Assembly (NCBI RefSeq): GCF_001666835.1
Contig: NZ_LZJF01000119.1
Location: 1 to 64,000, forward strand
Reading direction: 5' to 3'
Origin: Mycobacterium sp. E3251
GTDB taxonomy: Bacteria; Actinomycetota; Actinomycetes; Mycobacteriales; Mycobacteriaceae
DNA: 64,000 nucleotides
This document shows positions 29,298-38,198 of this stretch, piece after piece (position 1 is the stretch's first letter; the number at the start of each line of letters is the position of its first letter). The notes under the pieces are model-generated. The model saw only the letters and a program-made list of their open reading frames with translations, searched no databases and had not been told where the DNA came from. The position numbers were made by a program, and so were the translations under genes.

Positions 29298-29687
29298 ATG
29301 AGTCCACGGCTGACGATCGGCGAGGTGGCGCGCCAGGCCGGGGTCGCGGCGACGACGCTGCGTTACTACGAGCAGATCGGCTTGGTGCCGCCGCCCGGGC
29401 GGCTGGGCGGGCAGCGCCGCTACGACGATTCGGTGCTGGCCCGGCTCGAGGTGATCCGGCTCTGCAAGTCGGCCGGCTTCGCGCTGGAGGAGATCCAGCT
29501 GTTGTTCGCCGACGACGCACCGGGGCGGCCGGCGAGCCGCGCCCTGGCGGAGGCCAAGCTCGCCGAAATCGATGCCCAAATGGAGTCGCTGGCCCAGGCC
29601 CGGGCGGTCATCGAGTGGGGCATGCGCTGCACGTGTCCCTCAATTGATGCGTGTACCTGTGGAATTCATACCGCGTTGCCCGCCTGA
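29298..29687 (+). CDS. MerR-family transcriptional regulator
   Basis: A 129-residue regulator. The N-terminal winged helix-turn-helix is LTIGEVARQAGVAATTLRYYEQIGL, followed by the usual dimerisation coiled coil (RALAEAKLAEIDAQMESLAQARAVI). The C-terminus carries the cysteine cluster MRCTCPSIDACTCGIH (C-x-C...C-x-C), suggesting a metal ion or iron-sulfur sensor. ATG 29298 follows GGAGAGG. A palindromic operator lies 20 bp upstream. Which signal it reads is unknown. Confidence 0.87.
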   Translation: MSPRLTIGEVARQAGVAATTLRYYEQIGLVPPPGRLGGQRRYDDSVLARLEVIRLCKSAGFALEEIQLLFADDAPGRPASRALAEAKLAEIDAQMESLAQARAVIEWGMRCTCPSIDACTCGIHTALPA

Positions 29688-29701
29688 GCAAAGGAGCTCC
29701 C

Positions 29702-30181
29702 GTGAGTCAGCCGCCCACCATCCCCGTGCAGAGCTTCTCCCATGTGTGCATCGGCGTCTCCGACATGGAGGCGTCGCTGGCCTTCTACACCTCGCTGCTC
29801 GGCATGGACGTCGTGTTCGACGTCGAGCTCGACGGCGCCGGCCTGGATGCGGTGACCGGTGGGGTGGCGCAGCGGGGGCGCATGGTCGGCGGGTTGATCG
29901 GCGCCGCCATGGTCGAGTTGATGTCGCTGGGCGCGGTCCCCGAGTGCCCGCGCGGGCCGCACCTGGGCTACACCAACGTCTCGTTCCGGGTGGACGACCT
30001 CGACGCCACCTTCGACGTGGTGCGGCGTGAGCACCCCGACGTCCGGGCCGAGCCGCCCGTCGACATCGGCGGGGTGCGGATGTTCTTCATCTACGACCCC
30101 GACGGCACCCCCATCGAACTGCTGGAGTTGCCCGCCGGCATATCGAGCACGCTGCAGCTCTGGCGCCCGGATCCAGCGTGA
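29702..30181 (+). CDS. VOC-superfamily (glyoxalase-like) protein
   Basis: A 159-residue vicinal-oxygen-chelate protein with two beta-alpha-beta-beta-beta modules: SHVCIGVSDMEASLAFYTSLLGM and HLGYTNVSFRVDDLDATFDVV, ending RMFFIYDPDGTPIELLELP. His (SHVCI), His (PHLGY) and Glu (IELLE) fit the metal-ligand positions. GTG 29702 follows AAAGGAGC, 14 bp behind merR on the same strand, so it is probably part of the MerR transcript. Substrate unknown. Confidence 0.82.
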   Translation: MSQPPTIPVQSFSHVCIGVSDMEASLAFYTSLLGMDVVFDVELDGAGLDAVTGGVAQRGRMVGGLIGAAMVELMSLGAVPECPRGPHLGYTNVSFRVDDLDATFDVVRREHPDVRAEPPVDIGGVRMFFIYDPDGTPIELLELPAGISSTLQLWRPDPA

Positions 30182-30241
30182 TCCATTCCGCGTCCCCGAT
30201 CACGGACGTACGCTCACGAAGGCAGAGCTGAGAGGACACCC

Positions 30242-32068
30242 ATGACGACAGCCGAGCGCCCGGCCACCCTGTGCGAGGCATTCCAGCGCAGCGCGTCGAT
30301 CGATCCGGACGCCGTCGCGCTCCGCACCCCCGGCGACACCCAGACCATGACGTGGAGCGAGCTCGCGGCGCAGGTGCGCAAAGTCACCGCCGGACTGGCC
30401 GGCCTGGGGGTCGGGCGGGGCGACACCGTGTCACTGATGATGGCCAACCGCGTCGAGTTCTACCCCTTGGAGATCGGTGCCCAACACCTCGGCGCCACTT
30501 CGTTTTCGGTGTACAACACGCTGCCCGCTGAGCAGCTGACGTACCTGTTCGACAACGCGGGGACGAAGGTCGCGATCTGCGAGGAGCAGTACGTGGACCG
30601 CATCCGCGCCAGCGGCGCGCCCATCGAACACATCGTCTGCATCGACGGGTCACCGCCCGGCACCATTTCGCTGGACGACCTGTACGCCGCGGCGCAGCCC
30701 GATTTCGACTTCGAGGCGACCTGGCGGGCGGTGCGGCCCGACGACGTCGTCACCCTCATCTACACGTCCGGGACCACCGGAAACCCCAAGGGCGTGGAGA
30801 TGACCCACGCCCATCTGCTGTTCGAGGCGTATGCCCTCAACGCCGTCCTGCCGTCCCGGTTCGGTGACCGGGTCACGTCGTATCTGCCGACGGCGCACAT
30901 CGCCGACCGGGTGATGGGTCTGTACGCCCTGGAAGTATTCGGCGCCCAGGTCACGGTCGTCTCCGATATCCGCGCCATCGCCGCCGCCCTGCCCGATGTG
31001 CGGCCCACGGTCTGGGGCGGGGTGCCGCGGGTGTGGGAAAAGCTCAAGGCCGGAATCGAATTCGCCGTCGCTAACGAAACGGACGAGGTCAAGCGTCAGG
31101 CCTTGCAGTGGGCGATGTCGGTGGCCGGCAAGCGCGCCGCCGCCCTGCTGGCCGGCGAGCAGATGTCGGACGAGCTGGCCGGCGAATGGGCCCAGGCCGA
31201 CGAGTTGGTGCTGTCGAAGCTGCGCGAGCGGCTTGGCTTCGGCGAACTCCGTTGGGCGGTGTCCGGTGCGGCTCCGATCCCGAAGGAGACGCTGGCGTTC
31301 TTCCTCGGCATCGGCATTCCCATCGCCGAGGTCTGGGGGATGTCGGAGCTGAGCTGCGTCGCCGCCGTCAGCCATCCACGCGACGCGCGCCTGGGCACCG
31401 TCGGCAAGCTGCTGCCCGGGCTCGAGGGCAAGATCGCCGACGACGGCGAATATCTGGTGCGCGGTCCGCTGGTGATGAAGGGCTACCGCAAGGAACCCGC
31501 CAAGACCGCCGAGGCCATCGACGCCGACGGCTGGCTGCACACCGGCGACATCATCGACGTCGACGACGAGGGCTACCTGAGGATCATCGACCGCAAGAAG
31601 GAGCTGATCATCAATGCCGCCGGAAAGAACATGTCGCCGGCCAACATTGAGAACACCGTGCTGGCGGCGTGTCCGATGGTCGGCGTGATGATCACGATCG
31701 GTGACGGGCGGCCGTACAACGCCGCGCTGATGGTCTTCGACGCCGAATCGGTCGGACCGTACGCGGCCCAGCACGGCCTGGCCGACGCGTCGCCCGCGGC
31801 CCTGGCGAGTCATCCTGAAGTCATCTCCCGGATCGCCGCGGGGGTGGCCGAGGGCAACGCCAAACTGTCACGGGTGGAACAGATCAAGCGTTTCCGGATA
31901 CTGCCCTCACTCTGGGAGCCCGGGGGAGACGAGATCACGCTGACCATGAAACTCAAGCGCAAGCCGATCATGGCGAAGTACGCGAGCGAGATCGAGGAGC
32001 TCTACGCGCCCGAACTACACCCGGACGTGCACGAGCCGTCGGCGGCCGCGACGGTGCAACCGGCATGA
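30242..32068 (+). CDS. fadD11: Long-chain fatty-acid-CoA ligase FadD11
   Basis: Activates fatty acids to acyl-CoA through an acyl-adenylate. The 608 residues include the P-loop [18 protein letters not shown] near residue 177, AVSGAAPIPKETLAFFLGIGIPIAEVWGMSE, TGDIIDVDDEGYLRIIDRKKELI (A8 hinge, about residue 435) and a C-terminal lysine region. The gene is intact here. Start ATG 30242 has GAGAGGA upstream. It overlaps plsB1 by 4 bp (ATGA), so the acyl-CoA product is likely channelled to glycerol-3-phosphate acylation. Confidence 0.92.
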   Translation: MTTAERPATLCEAFQRSASIDPDAVALRTPGDTQTMTWSELAAQVRKVTAGLAGLGVGRGDTVSLMMANRVEFYPLEIGAQHLGATSFSVYNTLPAEQLTYLFDNAGTKVAICEEQYVDRIRASGAPIEHIVCIDGSPPGTISLDDLYAAAQPDFDFEATWRAVRPDDVVTLIYTSGTTGNPKGVEMTHAHLLFEAYALNAVLPSRFGDRVTSYLPTAHIADRVMGLYALEVFGAQVTVVSDIRAIAAALPDVRPTVWGGVPRVWEKLKAGIEFAVANETDEVKRQALQWAMSVAGKRAAALLAGEQMSDELAGEWAQADELVLSKLRERLGFGELRWAVSGAAPIPKETLAFFLGIGIPIAEVWGMSELSCVAAVSHPRDARLGTVGKLLPGLEGKIADDGEYLVRGPLVMKGYRKEPAKTAEAIDADGWLHTGDIIDVDDEGYLRIIDRKKELIINAAGKNMSPANIENTVLAACPMVGVMITIGDGRPYNAALMVFDAESVGPYAAQHGLADASPAALASHPEVISRIAAGVAEGNAKLSRVEQIKRFRILPSLWEPGGDEITLTMKLKRKPIMAKYASEIEELYAPELHPDVHEPSAAATVQPA

Positions 32069-33957
32069 GCGGGGGACCGGGGGCGACCGCGCGCGAGTTC
32101 GGCCGGGTCGGCGTGCGAAAGCTGCTGCAGCGCACCGGCATTGTCGAGGAGTCGACGACACCGCTGACGACCGACCCGGTGGAGGTCGTCCAGCTGCTGG
32201 CCGCCCCGTGGTATGACGAGCGGCTGAGTGGGCTGGCCGACGAGCTGGGTCGCGACCTGGCGAGCGTGCGCGCCGAGGCCGCCAGTTACCTGCGGGAGAT
32301 GGCACCCTCGCTGGACGAGCGGGCGGTCAGGGCGTGGCGCAGCTTCAGTTGCTGGCTGATGCGGGCCTACGACGTGCTGGTCGACGAGGACCAGATCGCG
32401 CAGCTGCGCAAACTGGATCGCAAAGCCACGCTGGCGTTTGCCTTTTCGCATCGCTCCTACCTGGACGGTCTGCTGCTGCCGGAGGTGATCCAGGCCAACC
32501 GGCTCTCGGCCGCGCTCACCTTCGGCGGGGCGAACCTGAACTTCTTCCCGATGGGCGCCTGGGCCAAGCGCACCGGCACGATCTTCATCCGCCGTCAGAC
32601 CAAAGACATTCCCGTGTACCGGTTCGTGCTGCGCGCCTACGCGGCGCAGCTGGTGCAGAACCACGCCAATCTCACCTGGTCCATCGAAGGCGGCCGCACC
32701 CGTACCGGCAAGCTGCGTCCCCCGGTGTATGGGATCCTGCGCTACATCAGCGACGCCGTCGACGAAATCGACGGCCCTGAAGTCTATTTGGTGCCCACCT
32801 CGATCGTGTACGACCAGCTGCACGAGGTCGAGGCCATGACCACCGAGGCCTACGGAGCCGCGAAACGGCCCGAGGACTTCCGTTTCCTGATCCGGCTGGC
32901 GCGGCAGCAGGGCGAGCGGCTGGGCCGCGCGTACCTGGACTTCGGCGAACCGCTGCCGCTGCGCAAGCGGCTCGAGGAGCTGCGCGCCGAGGAGTCCGGA
33001 ACGGGCACCGAGATCGAACGCATCGCGCTGGACGTCGAGCACCGGATCAACCGCGCCACCCCGGTCACCCCCACCGCGGTGGTGAGCCTCGCGCTGCTCG
33101 GCGCCGACCGCTCGTTGTCCATCAGCGAGGTGCTGGCCACCGTGCGACCGTTGGCGAGCTACATCGCGGCCCGAAACTGGTGCGTGGCCGGCGCCGCCGA
33201 CCTGACGAATCGCTCGACCATCCGTTGGACGCTGCATCAGCTCGTCGCCTCGGGCGTGGTCAGCGTGTACGACGCCGGCACCGAACCGGTTTGGGGCATC
33301 GGGGCAGACCAGCACCTGGTCGCGGCGTTCTACCGCAACACCGCCATCCACATCGTGGTCGATCGCGCCATCGCCGAGACGGCGTTGCTGGCGGCCATCG
33401 AAGACGCCGAGGCTTCGGTGGACGGGCTGGTGCAGCCGACACGCGTACGAGACGAGGCGCTGGCCCTGCGCGAGTTGCTGAAATTCGAGTTTCTCTTCTC
33501 CGCGCGTGCGCAATTCGAAAAGGAGCTCGCCGACGAAGTGCGCCTGCTCGGGCGGGTGGAAGACACGAGCAAGGCTGCCAACGCGGCCGATGTGCGCGGG
33601 CTACTGGAAAAGGCCGACCTGCTGTTGGCGCACCTGGTGTTGCGCCCGTTCCTGGACGCCTACCACATCGTCGCCGACCGGCTGGCCGCCTACGAGGACG
33701 AATCCTTCGACGAGAACGCCTTTCTCGCCGAGTGCCTCGAGGTCGGCAAGCAGTGGGAGCTGCAGCGCAGGATGGCCAGCGCCGAGTCGAGGTCGATGGA
33801 GCTGTTCAAGACCGCGCTGCGACTGGCCCGGCACCGCGAGCTGGTGGACGGCTTCGAGGACCTGGACATCGCGCGGCGGCGGCGCGAGTTCGCCGACGAG
33901 ATCGCCACCGCCGTCCGGCGGGTCAACACCATCGCGGGCCTGGCCGGGGCGCGGTAA
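32065..33957 (+). CDS. plsB1: Glycerol-3-phosphate acyltransferase
   Basis: Transfers an acyl group to sn-glycerol-3-phosphate, the first step of phospholipid and triacylglycerol synthesis. In 630 residues, the acyltransferase motif HRSYLDG (H-x4-D) is near residue 131, followed by GGANLNFFPMGAWAKRTGTIFIRR and SIEGGRTRTGKLRPPVYG (substrate-binding), then PEVYLVPTSIVYDQ. The membrane association is peripheral. It is coupled to fadD11. In H37Rv the frdABCD genes follow; here a GGDEF gene converges from the other strand 29 bp away. Confidence 0.93.
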   Translation: MSGGPGATAREFGRVGVRKLLQRTGIVEESTTPLTTDPVEVVQLLAAPWYDERLSGLADELGRDLASVRAEAASYLREMAPSLDERAVRAWRSFSCWLMRAYDVLVDEDQIAQLRKLDRKATLAFAFSHRSYLDGLLLPEVIQANRLSAALTFGGANLNFFPMGAWAKRTGTIFIRRQTKDIPVYRFVLRAYAAQLVQNHANLTWSIEGGRTRTGKLRPPVYGILRYISDAVDEIDGPEVYLVPTSIVYDQLHEVEAMTTEAYGAAKRPEDFRFLIRLARQQGERLGRAYLDFGEPLPLRKRLEELRAEESGTGTEIERIALDVEHRINRATPVTPTAVVSLALLGADRSLSISEVLATVRPLASYIAARNWCVAGAADLTNRSTIRWTLHQLVASGVVSVYDAGTEPVWGIGADQHLVAAFYRNTAIHIVVDRAIAETALLAAIEDAEASVDGLVQPTRVRDEALALRELLKFEFLFSARAQFEKELADEVRLLGRVEDTSKAANAADVRGLLEKADLLLAHLVLRPFLDAYHIVADRLAAYEDESFDENAFLAECLEVGKQWELQRRMASAESRSMELFKTALRLARHRELVDGFEDLDIARRRREFADEIATAVRRVNTIAGLAGAR

Positions 33958-33986
33958 ACGGCGCCCCGCGGGGACCGGCGCAGCAT

Positions 33987-35072
33987 TCAGCGCACCGGCG
34001 GCGCGGGAAGGTCCGCGTGCCGAACCTGGTTGCCGCCAGCGCGTTTCGCCTCATACATCGCCAGGTCGGCCGCGTGCACCAGCCGTTCGATCACCTGCCG
34101 GTCGAGAAACTCGCTGCCGGTCGGGAGCCGGAAGCTGCTGACACCCACGCTGGCTGTCACGCCCCAGGGCGTCGCGGCAATGGCCGCGCGTACGGTTTCC
34201 GCCATTCGAAGCGCTTGCTCGGTGTCCATGGTCTGGGCGACCAGGAATTCCTCCCCGCCCACCCGGGCGATCAGTGTTCCCACGCTGCCGATTCGCCGCA
34301 GGTTGTCGGCTACCGCCACCAGGCTGCGGTCGCCCTCGGCGTGGCCGTAGGTGTCGTTGACCCGTTTGAAGTTGTCGAGATCGACCATCAAGACACTCAG
34401 GCATTGCGAGCGTCGGTCGGCGGCCGACATTTTCGACGCCGATCGGTAAAAGCCCCTCCGGTTGCGCAAGCCGGTTAGCGGATCGGTCGAGGACTTCAGG
34501 GCGTCGACCGACAGCCAGTGCACCAGTACCTGGCCGCAGAATGGCACCGCCAGGATGCCCGCGCTGAGCAACAGGAAGTTGGCCGCCGCCATCGACGCGT
34601 CACCGGACCAGGCGATTCGCGCGGCGCACACGGCCGCCGCACCCAGCGCGCTGCCGAGCGTGAAGACCAGCAGGCGCGCGGAGTGACAAAACGCGACATA
34701 GCCCGCGAGACCACCGAACGCGGCGCAACTCAGCATCCCGCTGCGCGGGTCGGCCTCGGTCACACACGTGGCGGCGATGCCGAGTGTGCCCACTATCGAA
34801 AACACTTGTGATTCAATGCGCCCGGGCCAGCGCCGCACCCACACCATTGCCATGCCCGCCAGGAAGGCGACGAACGCCACCGCCAGGCCGCGCCCCACGG
34901 GTGTCTGCATACCCGAACGGCTGCCCAGCATCAGCAGCGTCGCCGCGGCCAGGATGGACAGGATGCCGACCATCAGGTAGCGGATGAATGGCTTCAATCC
35001 GCGTGCGCCGAGGTAGTCAGAGAACCAGTCGTAGTGGTCGGGCTGACGCCACCACACGCCGATCCAGTGCAT
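33987..35072 (-). CDS. Membrane-bound diguanylate cyclase (GGDEF)
   Basis: A 361-residue protein: about six transmembrane helices (residues 25-200) and a C-terminal GGDEF domain. [14 protein letters not shown] opens the domain; the signature loop is [11 protein letters not shown], an active GGEEF form; [17 protein letters not shown] holds the metal-binding Asp and nucleotide contacts. No RxxD inhibitory site is seen directly before it. It should make cyclic di-GMP. ATG 35072 ([21 protein letters not shown]) was chosen by the family-like N-terminus. Divergent from padC. Confidence 0.9.
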   Translation of the reverse strand: MHWIGVWWRQPDHYDWFSDYLGARGLKPFIRYLMVGILSILAAATLLMLGSRSGMQTPVGRGLAVAFVAFLAGMAMVWVRRWPGRIESQVFSIVGTLGIAATCVTEADPRSGMLSCAAFGGLAGYVAFCHSARLLVFTLGSALGAAAVCAARIAWSGDASMAAANFLLLSAGILAVPFCGQVLVHWLSVDALKSSTDPLTGLRNRRGFYRSASKMSAADRRSQCLSVLMVDLDNFKRVNDTYGHAEGDRSLVAVADNLRRIGSVGTLIARVGGEEFLVAQTMDTEQALRMAETVRAAIAATPWGVTASVGVSSFRLPTGSEFLDRQVIERLVHAADLAMYEAKRAGGNQVRHADLPAPPVR

Positions 35073-35236
35073 CGCGAGGCCCCTCACCCGTACCTTCGCC
35101 GTATGGTACTTACCACCGACAGAATCGGGAGGCATTCAGAATTTCGGGCCGTCCCCGCCTGACCGCACTGGCGCTTCCGCGCATCGTGGGCACTGCCGAC
35201 CCGTCCAACCAACCGGCCGCTGAACGGAATCTCACC

Positions 35237-35755
35237 ATGACCACCGTCGACAATCCCATTCCGCCGCAGAACTTAACGGGCATCGTGGGGTGCCGGTTCA
35301 TCTACACCTACGCCAACGGGTGGCGTTACGAGATGTATGTGAAGAACGAGCGCACGATCGACTACCGAATCCATTCCGGCCATGTCGGCGGACGGTGGGT
35401 CAAGGGCCAAGAGGTCGACCTGGTGGCGCTCGACGTCGACAGTTACAAGATCTCGTGGACCGAGCCCACGGGCACGTCGGTGGCCGTCAACGTCATGCCC
35501 GGCAAGCGGCGAATCCACGGCGTGATCTTCTTTCCCCAGTGGATCCGCCAGCACGGCGAGCGCACCGTGTGCTTCCAGAACGACCATCTCGAGGAGATGC
35601 GCGCCTACCGCGACGCGGGGCCGACCTACCCGATCTTCACCGTGCCCGAGTTCGCCTACATCACCCTGTTCGAGCGGGTGGGTGCCGACGACGAATCGGT
35701 GATCGATGTAGCCCCCGACCAGCTTCCACCGGGCTGGGCCGACCGCACCGATTGA
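35237..35755 (+). CDS. padC: Phenolic acid decarboxylase
   Basis: Cofactor-free enzyme that decarboxylates hydroxycinnamic acids (p-coumarate, ferulate, caffeate) to 4-vinylphenols, usually for detoxification. The 172 residues are plainly PadC-like: [17 protein letters not shown] (active-site Tyr pair), [21 protein letters not shown] (Arg), ISWTEPTGT (catalytic-type Glu), [11 protein letters not shown] and [13 protein letters not shown]. The 15-residue N-terminal extension is extra compared with the Bacillus enzyme. ATG 35237. The gene is uncommon in mycobacteria and likely acquired by transfer. No PadR regulator is nearby. Confidence 0.93.
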   Translation: MTTVDNPIPPQNLTGIVGCRFIYTYANGWRYEMYVKNERTIDYRIHSGHVGGRWVKGQEVDLVALDVDSYKISWTEPTGTSVAVNVMPGKRRIHGVIFFPQWIRQHGERTVCFQNDHLEEMRAYRDAGPTYPIFTVPEFAYITLFERVGADDESVIDVAPDQLPPGWADRTD

Positions 35756-35840
35756 CAAAGTGGGGGGCGTCCGTGGGCCTGGCGGCACTCCACAAGTTTG
35801 GTAGCCGAGAGTTGTCGTACCCCTTTGCGATGATGAAGTC

Positions 35841-37088
35841 ATGTCCTCGATCGCATCGCCTCCCGCGGTAGTCAGTCCCGCGGATCGTGTTGAGGTGTTG
35901 TTCGACGAGTTGGCGGAGTTGACCGGTCAGCGCAACGCGATCGATGGCCGCATCGTCGAAATCTTCGCGGAGCTGGATCGTGACGGGCTGTGCGGTCTCA
36001 CGGGTGCGCGGTCGGTCGAGGCGTTGGTGGCCTGGAAGCTGGGCTGCTCGTCGTCGAACGCGCACACGATCGCCGATGTCGCGCGCCGACTCGAGGCGTT
36101 TCCGCGCTGCGCCCAGGGCATGCGGGAAGGTCGATTGTCGCTGGATCAAGTCGGGGTCATCGCGGCGCGGGCAAGTGACGGCTCTGATGAGCATTACGCG
36201 GAGTTGGCCAGGGTCGCCACGGTCAGCCAGCTGCGCACGGCGGTCAAGCTGGAACCGCGACCCGAATCCGATTCTCGCCCGCAACCGCTACCGTCGATCA
36301 CCAAGACTTCCAGCGACGAGTTCACTTGTTGGAGGGTCAAACTCGCGCCCCTGGATGCGGCGAAGTTCGACGCGGCGCTGGCGTCTCACCGTGACGCGCT
36401 GGTCGCCGAGTGGAAGCGCGATCGCGGCGGTCCAGGCGTCACATCCGATGCCATGCCGCCGTTGCCGGGCACCCTTGAGGCGTTCATGCGCCTGGTCGAG
36501 TCGGGATGGGATGCCGAGGTGGCCCGCCGGCCGCACGGGCAGCACACCACGGTGGTCGTGCACGTCGATCTCGAGCAGCGCGCCGCGGAGCTGCATCTGG
36601 GTCCGCTGCTCACCGACGCCGAACGCCGATACCTGACCTGTGATGCCACGTGCGAGGTGTGGTTCGAACGCGACGGTGAGCTCATCGGCGCCGGCCGAGC
36701 GAGCCGCCAGATCAACCGGCGGCTTCGCCGCGCCCTCGAGCATCGGCACCCCACCTGCGTGGTTCCCGGCTGTGGCGCTACCCGCGGTCTGCACGCCCAC
36801 CACATCCGGCATTGGGAAGACGGCGGCCCAACAGAGTTGGCCAACCTGGTGCTGGTATGTCCCTATCACCACCGGTTGCACCACCGCGGCGCCATCACGA
36901 TCACCGGACCCGCCGACGATCTCGTCGTCTCCGACAGCTCGGGCCGGCCGCTCAGCGCGGGATCGCTTGCGCGTGCGCCCAGCCATGCCCCGCCCGACGT
37001 CCCGCCGTGCCCCGGGCCCACCGGTGAGCGCGCCGACTGGTGGTGGTACGAACCCTTCCAGCCGCAGCCGCCACCAAGCAGCAACTAG
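35841..37088 (+). CDS. 13E12-type DUF222/HNH endonuclease-like protein
   Basis: A 415-residue member of the REP13E12 family, which is repetitive in mycobacteria. The N-terminal DUF222 (VEVLFDELAELTGQRNAIDGRIVEIFAEL...) is followed by a C-terminal HNH motif: CVVPGCGATRGLHAHHIRHWEDGG...LVLVCPYHHRLHHRG with zinc-type cysteines. The copy appears intact. In M. tuberculosis such repeats serve as phage phiRv1 integration targets. No flanking repeat or integrase is visible here. Its molecular role is unknown. Confidence 0.88.
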   Translation: MSSIASPPAVVSPADRVEVLFDELAELTGQRNAIDGRIVEIFAELDRDGLCGLTGARSVEALVAWKLGCSSSNAHTIADVARRLEAFPRCAQGMREGRLSLDQVGVIAARASDGSDEHYAELARVATVSQLRTAVKLEPRPESDSRPQPLPSITKTSSDEFTCWRVKLAPLDAAKFDAALASHRDALVAEWKRDRGGPGVTSDAMPPLPGTLEAFMRLVESGWDAEVARRPHGQHTTVVVHVDLEQRAAELHLGPLLTDAERRYLTCDATCEVWFERDGELIGAGRASRQINRRLRRALEHRHPTCVVPGCGATRGLHAHHIRHWEDGGPTELANLVLVCPYHHRLHHRGAITITGPADDLVVSDSSGRPLSAGSLARAPSHAPPDVPPCPGPTGERADWWWYEPFQPQPPPSSN

Positions 37089-37185
37089 ACCTTCGTTAGC
37101 GGACCGACCGCCGGTGGCTGCCCGCCGCGAGGAGGAATCCGACCCACCGCAGGTTCGGCGAGAAGGTGATGGGCAAGCTCTTCCC

Positions 37186-37335
37186 ATGATCCGAATGGCA
37201 ACGCCGGACGATGCGGTCGCTATCGCCGACATTTATGCGCCTTACGTGCTCGACTCCGCCATCTCGTTCGAGGCGGTGCCGCCGACGGCCCAGCGACCCG
37301 CTGCCATGGTCCGACCTACCGGCTCGCACACTTGA
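37186..37335 (+). pseudogene. Truncated GNAT acetyltransferase (phosphinothricin acetyltransferase-like)
   Basis: The 49-residue frame starts MIRMATPDDAVAIADIYAPY and continues VLDSAISFEAVPPT, the N-terminus of phosphinothricin-type N-acetyltransferases. It then loses similarity and stops; the acetyl-CoA-binding half (about 120 residues) is absent. It lies between the 13E12 gene and the DUF6065 gene, an area that seems to have undergone deletion. It is unlikely to be functional. Confidence 0.7.
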
Positions 37336-37410
37336 GTCTGCGCTCGGAGGTCACACTGGAGAGCAGCATCGAACGGACGACGCCTGGCCACCCACCGAAT
37401 CGAGGAGTCG

Positions 37411-38196
37411 ATGAGTGACAAACCCGGCGGGCCGACCCGCCCGCTGATCGCGTTCACCACTCAGGACAACGCGCCGCCCATCACACCGGCCCCCATCAGC
37501 CGGCCGTGGATGTCGCAGATGCGCAACGGCTGGCCGAACAGGTGCCTGCCGATACTGATCGCCAACCAGAGCGGCTGGGAGCTGCGCAACCGGTCCGCCT
37601 TCACCGCGACGTGGATGGGCGGGGATGACAGCATGGGTGTGATCATCGCCCCGGACCGGCGCGACCCCGGTCAGCTCCTGCCGTTCAGCCACTTCGGTTA
37701 CGGCATCCTGACCTGGCACCTGCCGATGTTGTTCCGTACCCCGCCGGGCTACAACCTGTTGGTCCGGGGTCCGGCGAACTATCCCAAGGACGCCGTCTCG
37801 CCGCTGGAGGGAATCGTCGAAACGGACTGGGCCACATCGAGTTTCAGCATGAGCTGGCAGATCACCCGCAAGATGATGCCGGTGCGCTTCGAGGTCGACG
37901 AGCCGATCTGCATGATCGTCCCGCAAAGGCGGGCCGAGCTGGAAGAGTTCGCCCCGGAAATCAGGCCGATCGAGGCCGACGACGAGGTTCGCCGCAAGCA
38001 CGAGTTCTTCCTGCGTTCACGCAACGAGCTGGGCCGGGCGCAGGCGGCGACGAATACCGCCCTGGGTGAGAAGGTGCCGTGGCAAGGCGACTACACGCGG
38101 GGCAGGCACTCCGACGGCGAGGCCGGGGCCCCCGATCACCAGACGCGCATCCATCTGCGCCCGTTCGCCGAGTCACCGGGCGACAAACAGCAATAG
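37411..38196 (+). CDS. DUF6065 family protein
   Basis: A 261-residue soluble protein matching, from memory, the DUF6065 family: RPWMSQMRNGWPNRCLPILIANQSGWEL, HFGYGILTWHLPMLFRTPPGYNLLVRGPANYPKD, GIVETDWATSSFSMSWQITR and FEVDEPICMIVPQRRAELEEF. Such proteins often occur beside oxygenases or natural-product genes, but no function is known to me. ATG 37411 has GAGGAG 5 bases upstream. Convergent with the FAD monooxygenase gene with a 2-bp gap. Confidence 0.75.
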   Translation: MSDKPGGPTRPLIAFTTQDNAPPITPAPISRPWMSQMRNGWPNRCLPILIANQSGWELRNRSAFTATWMGGDDSMGVIIAPDRRDPGQLLPFSHFGYGILTWHLPMLFRTPPGYNLLVRGPANYPKDAVSPLEGIVETDWATSSFSMSWQITRKMMPVRFEVDEPICMIVPQRRAELEEFAPEIRPIEADDEVRRKHEFFLRSRNELGRAQAATNTALGEKVPWQGDYTRGRHSDGEAGAPDHQTRIHLRPFAESPGDKQQ

Positions 38197-38198
38197 GC

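Noticed and set aside
37096..37329. Minus-strand frame near the truncated acetyltransferase
   Set aside because: It has no ribosome site or similarity, while the plus strand shows a recognisable acetyltransferase N-terminus.
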